A DNA stretch of 64,000 bases, taken from NCBI GenBank assembly GCA_018650795.1, contig JABIFG010000231.1:1-64000 (forward strand), read 5' to 3'. Both the position numbers and the translations under genes were made by a program. This document shows, in pieces, positions 1 through 8,713 of this stretch; within the stretch, counting starts at the first letter, position 1; each line of letters begins with the position of its first letter. Under the pieces are notes generated by a model that had not been told where the DNA came from, ran no database searches, and saw only the letters and a program-made list of their open reading frames with translations. This DNA is from Fidelibacterota bacterium (lineage in GTDB: Bacteria > Fidelibacterota > UBA8477 > JABMPR01).

Positions 1-54
1 ATAATATTGCCATGACTTAGGCCGCTGTTTATATTCGCCGCGCTTTAAGCTTTT

Positions 55-125
55 TGCCGGGTGGTGAAATGGTATCACTAAGGTCTCTGGTTCCTTCATT
101 GGGGGTTCGAATCCTCCCCCGGCAA
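55..125 (+). tRNA. tRNA-Gln (anticodon CTG)
   Basis: Acceptor TGCCGGG/CCCGGCA, anticodon arm AAGGT-CTCTGGT-TCCTT, T-arm GGGGG-TTCGAAT-CCTCC; CCA not encoded. Confidence 0.93.
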
Positions 126-221
126 CGTTATTTGAATGTTTTTTGATTCCATTTTAAATGTGAGAATAATGGGATCGTTGGTATCGATTGTAAGTGCAAA
201 CTCGATATTAAAGCATAATTT

Positions 222-294
222 GGCGCGTTCGTCTAGTGGTCTAGGACGCTGGCCTCTCACGCCGGTAACAGGGGTTCGACTCCCCTACGCGCTA
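222..294 (+). tRNA. tRNA-Glu (anticodon CTC)
   Basis: Acceptor GGCGCGT/ACGCGCT, anticodon arm CTGGC-CTCTCAC-GCCGG, T-arm AGGGG-TTCGACT-CCCCT. Confidence 0.95.
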
Positions 295-300
295 CAATTG

Positions 301-324
301 GTAAAGATTTCGATCTTTACTTTT
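301..324 (+). terminator. Intrinsic terminator of the tRNA-Gln/Glu unit with UUCG tetraloop
   Basis: Perfect 8-bp hairpin GTAAAGAT-TTCG-ATCTTTAC followed by TTTT. Confidence 0.75.
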
Positions 325-436
325 AAATGCACCAGTAGCTTCCGTCTACGCCTTCGGCTACGACGTGACAGGCAATTTCGCTACTGGTTTGAGAAAATGG
401 ATTTATGATGATGAGTAATTTCATTATCAGTAGTAT

Positions 437-510
437 GCACCAGTAGCTCAATTGGATAGAGCGTTTGGCTACGGACCAGAAGGTTCCGGGTTCGACTCCT
501 GGCTGGTGTA
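437..510 (+). tRNA. tRNA-Arg (anticodon ACG)
   Basis: Acceptor GCACCAG/CTGGTGT, anticodon arm TTTGG-CTACGGA-CCAGA, T-arm CCGGG-TTCGACT-CCTGG. Confidence 0.95.
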
Positions 511-511
511 C

Positions 512-545
512 AAAAGACCCCTGATTTTCGGGGGTCTTTTTTTTA
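512..545 (+). terminator. Intrinsic terminator after tRNA-Arg
   Basis: AAAAGACCCC-TGATTTTC-GGGGGTC followed by a run of eight T. Confidence 0.85.
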
Positions 546-638
546 TTCCCCAATATATCCAACTATGCCTTCGAATATTTGATTGCAGCTTTAGATACTT
601 AGATTATCAGGATATCTCAAGTACCTCAGGAGGATTCA

Positions 639-968
639 ATGTTAATGAATTGTCGCCATTTGTTTTTCCATGCTGTCACTACCCTCTTAATCATCTCTCC
701 AATATCGATATATTGTGTTGAATCGAACGCCTTAACTCCGTGTGACAGAGCCACATACGATGCAGAGCATTCAATCCTCAGAACGCCCCAAATGCTGGAA
801 TCTCTATTTGAATCCAAAGACGATTTACACCAATATGCAAAGTGCTACTACGATATAACTGGTATTTGGGTAGGTGTTGAGAAATCAACCAGGTTTGAGA
901 TGAACCTCTCAAAATGGATTATCCTACTAATTATGATTATTGGTGTTCCGGTCATTGTCGCTGATTAA
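639..968 (+). CDS. Hypothetical small membrane/secreted protein
   Basis: 109-aa ORF with strong SD (CAGGAGGA) 5 nt before ATG, N-terminal hydrophobic signal and C-terminal hydrophobic helix. Confidence 0.55.
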   Translation: MLMNCRHLFFHAVTTLLIISPISIYCVESNALTPCDRATYDAEHSILRTPQMLESLFESKDDLHQYAKCYYDITGIWVGVEKSTRFEMNLSKWIILLIMIIGVPVIVAD

Positions 969-1051
969 AGAGGCCTGATCTTTTCTGCAGCATTTGAAAA
1001 AAAGTATTATGGTAATATCTATGCAAATATCAAAGTGAATGGGGTCCTGAC

Positions 1052-2098
1052 ATGATTAAAAAGGGTTTTATTGGTATATATATCCTAATCACCCTATTGG
1101 GTTGTAAGCAGACAATTCCAGATCAGGTTGATTTATTATTCCAGGCCTATCAAAACGATTCACCTGGAGCAGCCGTGATGGTAATCCACAAGGGGGAAAT
1201 CATGCTTGAACGTCATTATGGCCTGGCTAACATAGAACAAAAGACCGAGGTTTCTTCAACGACGAACTTCAGGTTGGCTTCAGTCACCAAGCAATTTACT
1301 GCCATGGCGATTCTGCAGCTCATGGATAGTAATAGGCTGACATTTTCAACTGGGCTCAAAGATGTGTTTCCCGAATTTCCTGACTATGCGAATTCCATCA
1401 ACTATGGGCAACTACTTCATCACACATCTGGACTCATAAATTATGAAGACCTCATCCCTGATTCCGCTACGATCCCCGTTAGAGATGCTGATATTTTGAC
1501 AATATTAATCGCTCAAGATAGCACCTACTTCCCCCCTGGCTCTGCTTACCATTATAGTAATGGAGGATATGTCTTACTGGCACTTACCGTTGAACGCTTG
1601 TCTGGCCTGAGTTTTCCCGATTATCTTGAGCAATATATATTCGCACCAACCGGGATGACAGGATCAGTGGCTTATGTCAATGGTACGAATAACATTTCCA
1701 ACCGCGCCCTGGGTTATAATATTGTTAATAATGGGACTGAATTTAGTGACCAGAGTATGACCTCCTCTGTTTTGGGTGATGGAGGTATCTATTCATCTGT
1801 GTCCGATTTGTACAAATGGGATCAAGCTCTGTACAAGTTCGAGCTTCTCTCGGAAGCATGGCTTGATTCCGCCTATACACCGTGGTTAAAGAACTATGGC
1901 TGCGGTTGGCGCATTGAAGATTACAAGGGGTTGAAGCGTATTAGCCATACAGGAGGCACCTGTGGATTTAGGACAGATTACATGAGATTTCCTGAATCTG
2001 AATTTTCAGTAATTGTATTGACAAATAGACGTGAACCAGGTGTACAGTATCTTGCTGAAGCACTTACTGACATCTATTTATTAAGCGAAAATGACTAA
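1052..2098 (+). CDS. Serine hydrolase (beta-lactamase class C/PBP4* family), putative lipoprotein
   Basis: LLGC lipobox; SVTK (SxxK), YSN motif, HTGG. Confidence 0.9.
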   Translation: MIKKGFIGIYILITLLGCKQTIPDQVDLLFQAYQNDSPGAAVMVIHKGEIMLERHYGLANIEQKTEVSSTTNFRLASVTKQFTAMAILQLMDSNRLTFSTGLKDVFPEFPDYANSINYGQLLHHTSGLINYEDLIPDSATIPVRDADILTILIAQDSTYFPPGSAYHYSNGGYVLLALTVERLSGLSFPDYLEQYIFAPTGMTGSVAYVNGTNNISNRALGYNIVNNGTEFSDQSMTSSVLGDGGIYSSVSDLYKWDQALYKFELLSEAWLDSAYTPWLKNYGCGWRIEDYKGLKRISHTGGTCGFRTDYMRFPESEFSVIVLTNRREPGVQYLAEALTDIYLLSEND

Positions 2099-2640
2099 TC
2101 CTCACTGAACCGGGGTTCTAACTCTATCCCCAAACCATCAGCCATACGATTGACGAAGGCAAAATATGATGTAATGGCACAGATGTCATGTATACCACGG
2201 TCATCAAGATTTTGTGCCCGAAGGAGATCGATATCCTCCTTACTGATACTAGCAGGCGTTCGAGTCAACTTGACTGCATAGGTAAGTATGGCTTTATCCT
2301 GGGGATTTAAAGAGGGATGATCCCCTATCTCAATCAAACCAGATAATAACGAGTTAGGATTTTCGAAAGAAGTTCGTTTTGAGCTTAGAAGTCTGCGGAG
2401 CCCAGCCCCGTGGTGTTCAATTCAGTAGTGACACTCATTAATGGCAGATACAACCACAGCAATCATCTCCCGTTGAATACGCGTCAAGGGACCTTTCTTG
2501 TACATCAACTCCTTATACAATGTAAAGTGATGGCGCATGACCTCGCTATGCACTCCATGGATGCGCAGAATATGATCCTGGTCGTTCACGCGATTTGCTT
2601 CAGGAATATCACTTGGATCTACATATTTAATAAATGCCAT
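2095..2640 (-). CDS. Peroxidase-related AhpD-like/carboxymuconolactone decarboxylase-family protein, predicted selenoprotein (CxxU), 181 aa with in-frame TGA at 2424..2422
   Basis: ORFs 2422..2640 and 2095..2337 share a frame (start offset 303 nt); reading through TGA gives ...VVSAINECHY[TGA]IEHHGAGLRRLL...GIELEPRFSED with no other stop; TGA sits at the second Cys of the family CxxC motif. Confidence 0.82.
2396..2424 (-). promoter_or_regulatory. Candidate bacterial SECIS element just downstream of the UGA codon
   Basis: UGA-N11-CGGGGC-UGG-GCUCCG: 6-bp stem, loop UGG with G at position 2, loop 17 nt after UGA. Confidence 0.6.
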
Positions 2641-2755
2641 GAAGTCTCTACCTTCTTTACCAGATTTTATTAAGTAGCTGATTCAGTATAGTACAAACAG
2701 TTTACGATTACAATAAGTGTGAAAGCTCGTACAGGTATTCTGGATTATGATTTTA

Positions 2756-3694
2756 TCAGTGATCAGCTCTGTCGAAAACACCTGCAGTATTCACTGCGAT
2801 CATTAAATAAGGAGCTGGTTGAGTCCCGTCAGGAAAGCCATTTGAAGATGACCATGCAATGAACGGCAAGCCCAATCTAATTTTAATGCTTTCCCAAAAT
2901 GGTTTTGAGATTGCTAAATCTATTCCAGCTGATGATGAAGCAAGAATTCGTTTCTCACGCGTACCCGTCCATATGGAAGGAGGCGCAAGCAATTGTTCAG
3001 ACTCCAGTTGGACAAATGGTGCTATGAAAATTGGATACCAAGTGTGTATTGAAGATGATATATGAATTACAGAGAGATGATCGCTGAGAATATTATCCTG
3101 AACAGCAGTGTTTTTCTGATATAACCAACTGACCGAGAGCGAACCCAATAAATCAGGATTGAATTCAGCCCAGGGCATGGGTTGATTGTACAATAGCAAA
3201 ATGTCGCCAGATGGACTTACTTCAGAAACAAAAGGGAATTCATCGTTGAGATATTTTGTTTGACCAGGTAGATTAATCTTAAACTGTGCATAAGCTCTAC
3301 CTCTATTCCCCAGAGCCATTCTTAATCCGGTCGATAATCCGCCAGAGTATGATATGGTTCTACTCTCTAGATAAGTTACCCTCTCCTCAAGGGAGCCGAG
3401 ACCGCCATACCCGTTTATAAAAAGAACATTTCTGGGACTGATGGAGCGTGACACTTCAATGAAAGCATTCAGTTGGGGTCCATAATAAATATTGCCTGCA
3501 GGACCTCTATTCGAGAGCTGAACATCTGACATCCAATGCCAATTATTATCACCCATTAAAGTGTTGGGCCAGTGCGCTATCCAATTGTTCATCAATGCTC
3601 CACCACCGGCTTGACCACTACCCACAGGCGAGCAACAAACCTGAGCATTTACAGAGGTGGCCAGCAGCAAACCTAATAAAAGGTTTCTAATCAT
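2756..3694 (-). CDS. Secreted/outer-membrane protein with N-terminal CC-Gly-rich motif
   Basis: Signal peptide then QVCCSPVGSGQAGGGA; beta-rich remainder; overlaps the upstream DUF3179 gene by 4 nt. Confidence 0.75.
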   Translation of the reverse strand: MIRNLLLGLLLATSVNAQVCCSPVGSGQAGGGALMNNWIAHWPNTLMGDNNWHWMSDVQLSNRGPAGNIYYGPQLNAFIEVSRSISPRNVLFINGYGGLGSLEERVTYLESRTISYSGGLSTGLRMALGNRGRAYAQFKINLPGQTKYLNDEFPFVSEVSPSGDILLLYNQPMPWAEFNPDLLGSLSVSWLYQKNTAVQDNILSDHLSVIHISSSIHTWYPIFIAPFVQLESEQLLAPPSIWTGTREKRILASSSAGIDLAISKPFWESIKIRLGLPFIAWSSSNGFPDGTQPAPYLMIAVNTAGVFDRADH

Positions 3695-4743
3695 CCTGTA
3701 ATAATCTCCACATCTGGATAAAAAGCAGCAACTGAAAACCAGTAGGCAATATACCCATTCCCTGCAACCAACCTTTCAGCCGGAGTCGGATTTGATAGCA
3801 ATTGACCGGTGATGTCCCACTCTTTCCCCGTATCTGCCTGAGTCAGAACGATTCCCGCTCCAGAAATATCCCAGCTTGAAATACTGATGGCCCGGGTCGT
3901 CTCAAAAGCTACCGCAATATTGTCTCTTCCGGATACAACTGCTTTGTATTGTGAATCCCCAACATCAACAGTAATAATCTGTGGATCAGGATAAGCATCA
4001 ATATCCAGAGCCTTCACTACATCACCGTTAATTATAGTCAGAACTCGATTCTTGGCGGGTAAACGATTGTCCTCATGTGCTAATGGGAAATAAATGAAAT
4101 CACCACAGGACAGAGAGTTGCAGGTGCGATAATTTCCATAAGGATAGCGACTATAGTTGCGTGAGTAATTCGTTTCAGAATTCACTACCTTGGTTTCTGG
4201 AAAAAGTGCTTTCCAGTTACCCCAGCTAGTCTCTACAAGATTCTTTAGATGCAATTCTCCACCAGACCTGTCACCTGCTGCAGATCGGAGTAACATTTGT
4301 GGCCAATAACTTTCTGTCTCCCGATCATACATAATCAGATTGCTGTTAAAGAGCAGACCTGAAACGCCATATTCTCCTGATGTGGATAAATGAATTGCGC
4401 TACCGGTCAAAGGACAATACGAAATACTATAACCGGATTCGTTAATAATCTCATGCCAATCCAGGATGGCGTGTGGGTATGCAACGTGTTCTGAACCATT
4501 CCATATTCCAACCACGAGATCATCATCATCCAGATAGCCCAAATTGGATCCATCCGCTGAGGATCGATTTGGATTTTCAAGGCTGGGTATACAGTCTCGG
4601 CCATCATAACAGCCCTGCCGCATAAACTGTGTGTCAATGGTCCAGGTTAATCCCGAGTCATCAACTCCTACATCACTCTCCTGACATCCAATAAAGAACA
4701 CAACCAGAGCTAAAGGGGTTAATATTCTCATCGGCACCTCCAA
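3691..4743 (-). CDS. DUF3179 domain lipoprotein
   Basis: Lipobox FFIGC; YPHAILDWHEIIN...YCPLTGSAIHL motif typical of DUF3179. Confidence 0.85.
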   Translation of the reverse strand: MEVPMRILTPLALVVFFIGCQESDVGVDDSGLTWTIDTQFMRQGCYDGRDCIPSLENPNRSSADGSNLGYLDDDDLVVGIWNGSEHVAYPHAILDWHEIINESGYSISYCPLTGSAIHLSTSGEYGVSGLLFNSNLIMYDRETESYWPQMLLRSAAGDRSGGELHLKNLVETSWGNWKALFPETKVVNSETNYSRNYSRYPYGNYRTCNSLSCGDFIYFPLAHEDNRLPAKNRVLTIINGDVVKALDIDAYPDPQIITVDVGDSQYKAVVSGRDNIAVAFETTRAISISSWDISGAGIVLTQADTGKEWDITGQLLSNPTPAERLVAGNGYIAYWFSVAAFYPDVEIITG

Positions 4744-4967
4744 TATTTGTTATATTAACATTGGTTCATTTTGACTGAATATTATAGTTTCAAACAGCTA
4801 TTGTGATTGTCTTCTGACCGACAATTGGGAGAAGATGTTAAATAGATTACCGTGCCTTTACGAACCAGAAATAAGACTTCTCAAATTCCCAGAACCCTGC
4901 ATGGTTTCCTTGATTCATAGATCGAATTCTCTATCTTGATGTCAGTATTGATTAATATGAATGAGGA

Positions 4968-5249
4968 GTGACTGTGGAGTGGAGAGCCAGCCATATACTG
5001 GTTAAAAATAGAAGTTTAGCTGAAGATTTATTTAAACGGATTCAGAAGGGAGCCCGCTTTGAACAGCTCGCCAAAGAATACTCGACCTGTCCCAGCAAAT
5101 CTAAAGGTGGCGATCTTGGTTGGTTTGGCACTGGGCAGATGGTGAAGCCCTTTGAGGAAGCTGTCAAGAAGATGGGACGAGGACGACCCTCAAAGCCTGT
5201 CTCTACCCAATTCGGATATCACATTATTAAGAAGACCGGTGAGCGATGA
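4968..5249 (+). CDS. PpiC-type (parvulin) peptidyl-prolyl isomerase, stand-alone
   Basis: ASHILVK...GGDLGWFGTGQMVKPFEEAV...TQFGYHIIK; GTG start. Confidence 0.9.
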   Translation: MTVEWRASHILVKNRSLAEDLFKRIQKGARFEQLAKEYSTCPSKSKGGDLGWFGTGQMVKPFEEAVKKMGRGRPSKPVSTQFGYHIIKKTGER

Positions 5250-6667
5250 ACAGTCAGTTCGAATCATATCGACACAAAACACGGGCGGTGGTATTTCTGA
5301 TGTCAGCAGCCATAAAATCACTTTATGGCACCCAGAGGACACTCATTGTCGACCACTCTTTTGGAGGCGGCTATTATTGCATCTTGAAAGAAGAAAAGAA
5401 GATTTCTGTCGATGTGTTGGATCAGATTTATAATAAGATGTATCAACTCCAATTGGAAGCAAGGAAGATTAAGATCAGAGCCGCAAAGCCTGAGGATTGG
5501 AGACACCTGCTTGCTCCAAGAGTCCGAACCTCGCGACCACCTGTTCTCATGCTGGCTAATCATATCTCAGCCTCATATGAATTTACAAATCTTGATCTAT
5601 CTGCAATTCCTCACTATGAACTCAGACCTTATGATAGAGGATTTCTACTAAGGATAGGTGAAAATGGTGATGAACTGAACGAATATACCGATTCACCAAA
5701 ACTCTTTGGTATGATGAAAGAACACGAAAGATGGGGACGGATTCTTAAAGTGTCCTCGATTTATGATCTTAATAAACAGATCATGGAAAAGGGATTTAAA
5801 CAACTTATCTGGGTCGCCGAAGGACTACATGAGAAACGAATTGCAGCTCTGGCAGATGACATTAGTAGCCAAAAAGGCACTCGTGTTATTTTTGTCGCAG
5901 GTCCTTCCTCTTCAGGAAAAACCACTTTCACTAAACGGCTCGCCATTCATCTCGCGGTCAATGGGATACAATCAAAGTATCTTTCCATGGATAACTATTT
6001 TCTAGACAGAGATAAAATTACACCCCAGGCAGATGGAACCCTGGATTTTGAAAATGTGAATTGTATTGATCTTGATACCCTGAAGCGTGAATTAATGCAA
6101 CTTGTTAATGGACAGTCAGTTTTTAAACGTAGTTACAATTTTGTGGATGGCAAACAAGAGATCCTCAAAGACAAGATGTCACTCAAACGCAATGAGGTGC
6201 TTATCTTTGAAGGTATACACGGGTTGAATCCTCGCATTCATGAGGGTATGATTGCTAAAAGTTACTATCGTGTTTATATAAGTGCATTAACACAGCTTAA
6301 CATTGATAATACACATCCAGTCTCTACCTCTGATGGTCGTCTTATTCGCAGGATAGTCAGAGATCATCAATATCGCGGATATAGCGCCGATGACACAATC
6401 AATAGGTGGAACTCTGTTCGACATGGAGAGTTACGTAATATTTTTCCATTTCAGGAGCATGCTGATATGATGTTTAATTCTGCACTGATCTATGAATTTG
6501 CCATTCTGAAAAGATATGCACTTCCCCTACTGAAGGCGGCGTCAAAAAATACTATCAGGGATAGACTTATTACGCTCATGTCCCTTTTTCATACCATTCC
6601 CGATAGACATGTTCCTGGAACTTCTATCTTACGGGAATTTATTGGGAACAGTTACTTTAAGTATTGA
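5246..6667 (+). CDS. Uridine kinase-like nucleoside kinase with ThrRS SAD-like N-terminal region
   Basis: VDHSFGGGYYC N-terminal motif; Walker A GPSSSGKTTF; SMDNYF. Confidence 0.88.
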   Translation: MNSQFESYRHKTRAVVFLMSAAIKSLYGTQRTLIVDHSFGGGYYCILKEEKKISVDVLDQIYNKMYQLQLEARKIKIRAAKPEDWRHLLAPRVRTSRPPVLMLANHISASYEFTNLDLSAIPHYELRPYDRGFLLRIGENGDELNEYTDSPKLFGMMKEHERWGRILKVSSIYDLNKQIMEKGFKQLIWVAEGLHEKRIAALADDISSQKGTRVIFVAGPSSSGKTTFTKRLAIHLAVNGIQSKYLSMDNYFLDRDKITPQADGTLDFENVNCIDLDTLKRELMQLVNGQSVFKRSYNFVDGKQEILKDKMSLKRNEVLIFEGIHGLNPRIHEGMIAKSYYRVYISALTQLNIDNTHPVSTSDGRLIRRIVRDHQYRGYSADDTINRWNSVRHGELRNIFPFQEHADMMFNSALIYEFAILKRYALPLLKAASKNTIRDRLITLMSLFHTIPDRHVPGTSILREFIGNSYFKY

Positions 6668-7311
6668 CGGAAATGAAAATCTTAATCGTATTAGCTGGCA
6701 GCCCTCCCAGCAAAGAGCTACTTGAACGTGAAATAAACGCAGCTGACTTTGTACTGGCTGTTGATGGGGGTTTTAATGCCTTCAATGAATATCAACTTCA
6801 GCCAGATCTTATACTTGGCGACATGGATTCCGCAAATATTGATGAAATCTCTTCGACAGAGGTTCTGAACATATCGGATCAAGAGCTGACAGATCTTCAA
6901 AAAACTCTGGATTATGTATTTAGAACCCATCCAGTAAAGTCGCTGATATTCCTGGGAGCTGGCGGTGCTCGTACCGATCATTTGTTACATAATTTGCATA
7001 TTTGCGCATCAATTGATCCATCAATAAGAGTCCAATTCATAAATGAGGTCCCAGTTGATGGAGACTTCTCCATGGAAAACATACAAAGAATTACTTCGCA
7101 TTGTCACTTCAGCCTGAGTGTTAAAAGCGGTGCTATCTTGAGTGTTTTACCAATTACAGAGTATACTGGCTTAACGTCAAAGGGACTCAAATGGGAGATC
7201 TCCAATCAAGATCGTTCTCACGGATTCATTAGTCAGAGCAACCTTGTAATTAAGGATGACCCCAGGTTCAATATTGAACATGGAGTCGCCTATATTACTG
7301 TGTATCAGTAA
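6664..7311 (+). CDS. thiN: Thiamine pyrophosphokinase
   Basis: LAVDGGFNAF, PDLILGDMDS, TDLQKTLDY, GGARTDHLLHN motifs. Confidence 0.88.
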   Translation: MTEMKILIVLAGSPPSKELLEREINAADFVLAVDGGFNAFNEYQLQPDLILGDMDSANIDEISSTEVLNISDQELTDLQKTLDYVFRTHPVKSLIFLGAGGARTDHLLHNLHICASIDPSIRVQFINEVPVDGDFSMENIQRITSHCHFSLSVKSGAILSVLPITEYTGLTSKGLKWEISNQDRSHGFISQSNLVIKDDPRFNIEHGVAYITVYQ

Positions 7312-7327
7312 GTAATACTATATACTT

Positions 7328-8713
7328 ATGAATCTACATTTAGTTGATATTGGCCTCATATTAGTATATTTCATCGCCGTTTTGCTTGTTGGAATATACA
7401 ATACTCGCACTGAATCAACCACCGACTATATGCTGATGGGGCGAAAATTGACACTCCCAGCTTTTGTGATGACTCTGGTATCAACATGGTATGGAGGCAT
7501 TTTAGGTGTCAGTGAATACAGCACGAGTTATGGCATATCCAACTGGGTAATATTTGGCCTCCCCTACTATGTGTTTGGTATTGCCTTCGCCCTAATGGTA
7601 GCAAAGCGAGCACGATCGCTGGAAGTCAACTCTCTCCCTGAAATATTGGCCTCAGACTATGGAATAAATGCCGGGAGACTGGCTTCTGTCTGGGTCCTGC
7701 TACTTGCCAGCCCAGCCCCTTACATACTCACTCTTGGGTTGATCCTAAACTTTTTCCTCGGTCTGAATCTAGTTATTGCAATTATTGCTGGAGCAGTATT
7801 CTCTTTGTTTTATATACTCAATGGCGGACTTACTTCTGTGATTAAAACTGATAAAGTGCAATTCGTCCTCATGTTTCTCGGGTTTATGGTTATTCTGATT
7901 GTTCTTGCAGTGAGTTACATGAACCCCATCGATCTATGGCATACACTGCCTGAATCACATACTTCCTGGACAGGCGGTCAAAGCTTTGGTTATATCGTGG
8001 TCTGGTTCTTTATTGGGTCCTGGACAATGGTTGATCCAGGTTTCCATCAAAGAGTTTATGCGACTACAACACAGAGCATTGCCAAACGGGGTATCCTTTG
8101 GGCCGTCTTATTCTGGTTTATTTTTGATTTAATGACCACCCTAACCGGCCTATATGCATTTTCATATCTCCCACCTGAAACAATTCCTACCCAGGCTTTT
8201 CTAGTTCTGGGAAATGCAGTATTGCCTTTGGGACTGCAAGGATTGTTTTATGTAGGCATTTTGGCAACTGTGATGTCAACCCTGGATAGCAATACCCTCG
8301 TTTCAGGAATTACCCTGGGAAAAGATATCATTGGTAGCTATCCTACGTTTAGAAACTATTCAACTAATCATCTTATTAAAGTAAGTATGGTCATTGTGTT
8401 ACTGATCGGAATTATCATGGCTGTCTGGATTCCATCTGTTATAGATCTGTGGTATACCTTTGGAACCATCGCCATTCCCGCACTTCTTATCCCAACACTT
8501 ATGAGCATCTTTAAGAAACCCCTGACACGCCAGGCCGTCTTTCTGAATTTAAGCATTCCCCCTATAGTATCATTTCTTTGGTTCCTTTTTGGAAAAATAG
8601 ATGAATGGAGTTACTTTTGGGGGTTGGAACCATTCTATCCAGGTCTGTTTTGTAGTTTGTTGATTTTAATAGTATTTAAACGCTCTAGCAAGGAAGTATA
8701 TATTGATGAGTAA
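7328..8713 (+). CDS. Sodium:solute symporter (SSS) family transporter
   Basis: Multi-TM protein; N-terminal TTDYMLMGRKL and ATVMSTLDSNTLVSG motifs of the SSS family. Confidence 0.9.
   Translation: MNLHLVDIGLILVYFIAVLLVGIYNTRTESTTDYMLMGRKLTLPAFVMTLVSTWYGGILGVSEYSTSYGISNWVIFGLPYYVFGIAFALMVAKRARSLEVNSLPEILASDYGINAGRLASVWVLLLASPAPYILTLGLILNFFLGLNLVIAIIAGAVFSLFYILNGGLTSVIKTDKVQFVLMFLGFMVILIVLAVSYMNPIDLWHTLPESHTSWTGGQSFGYIVVWFFIGSWTMVDPGFHQRVYATTTQSIAKRGILWAVLFWFIFDLMTTLTGLYAFSYLPPETIPTQAFLVLGNAVLPLGLQGLFYVGILATVMSTLDSNTLVSGITLGKDIIGSYPTFRNYSTNHLIKVSMVIVLLIGIIMAVWIPSVIDLWYTFGTIAIPALLIPTLMSIFKKPLTRQAVFLNLSIPPIVSFLWFLFGKIDEWSYFWGLEPFYPGLFCSLLILIVFKRSSKEVYIDE

Noticed and set aside
136-408. ORF 136..408 (+) and 323..562 (-), 452..721 (+)
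   Set aside because: They run across tRNA-Glu/tRNA-Arg and their flanks; translations are tRNA-derived artefacts.
2095-2640. Treating the AhpD-like gene as a pseudogene split by a nonsense mutation
   Set aside because: Both halves are intact, no frameshift is present, and the only stop is TGA exactly at the motif Cys, with a SECIS-like hairpin after it; Sec is the better explanation pending Sec machinery.
4407-4637. 76-aa ORF on the minus strand inside the DUF3179 gene
   Set aside because: Alternative frame of a well-supported gene.
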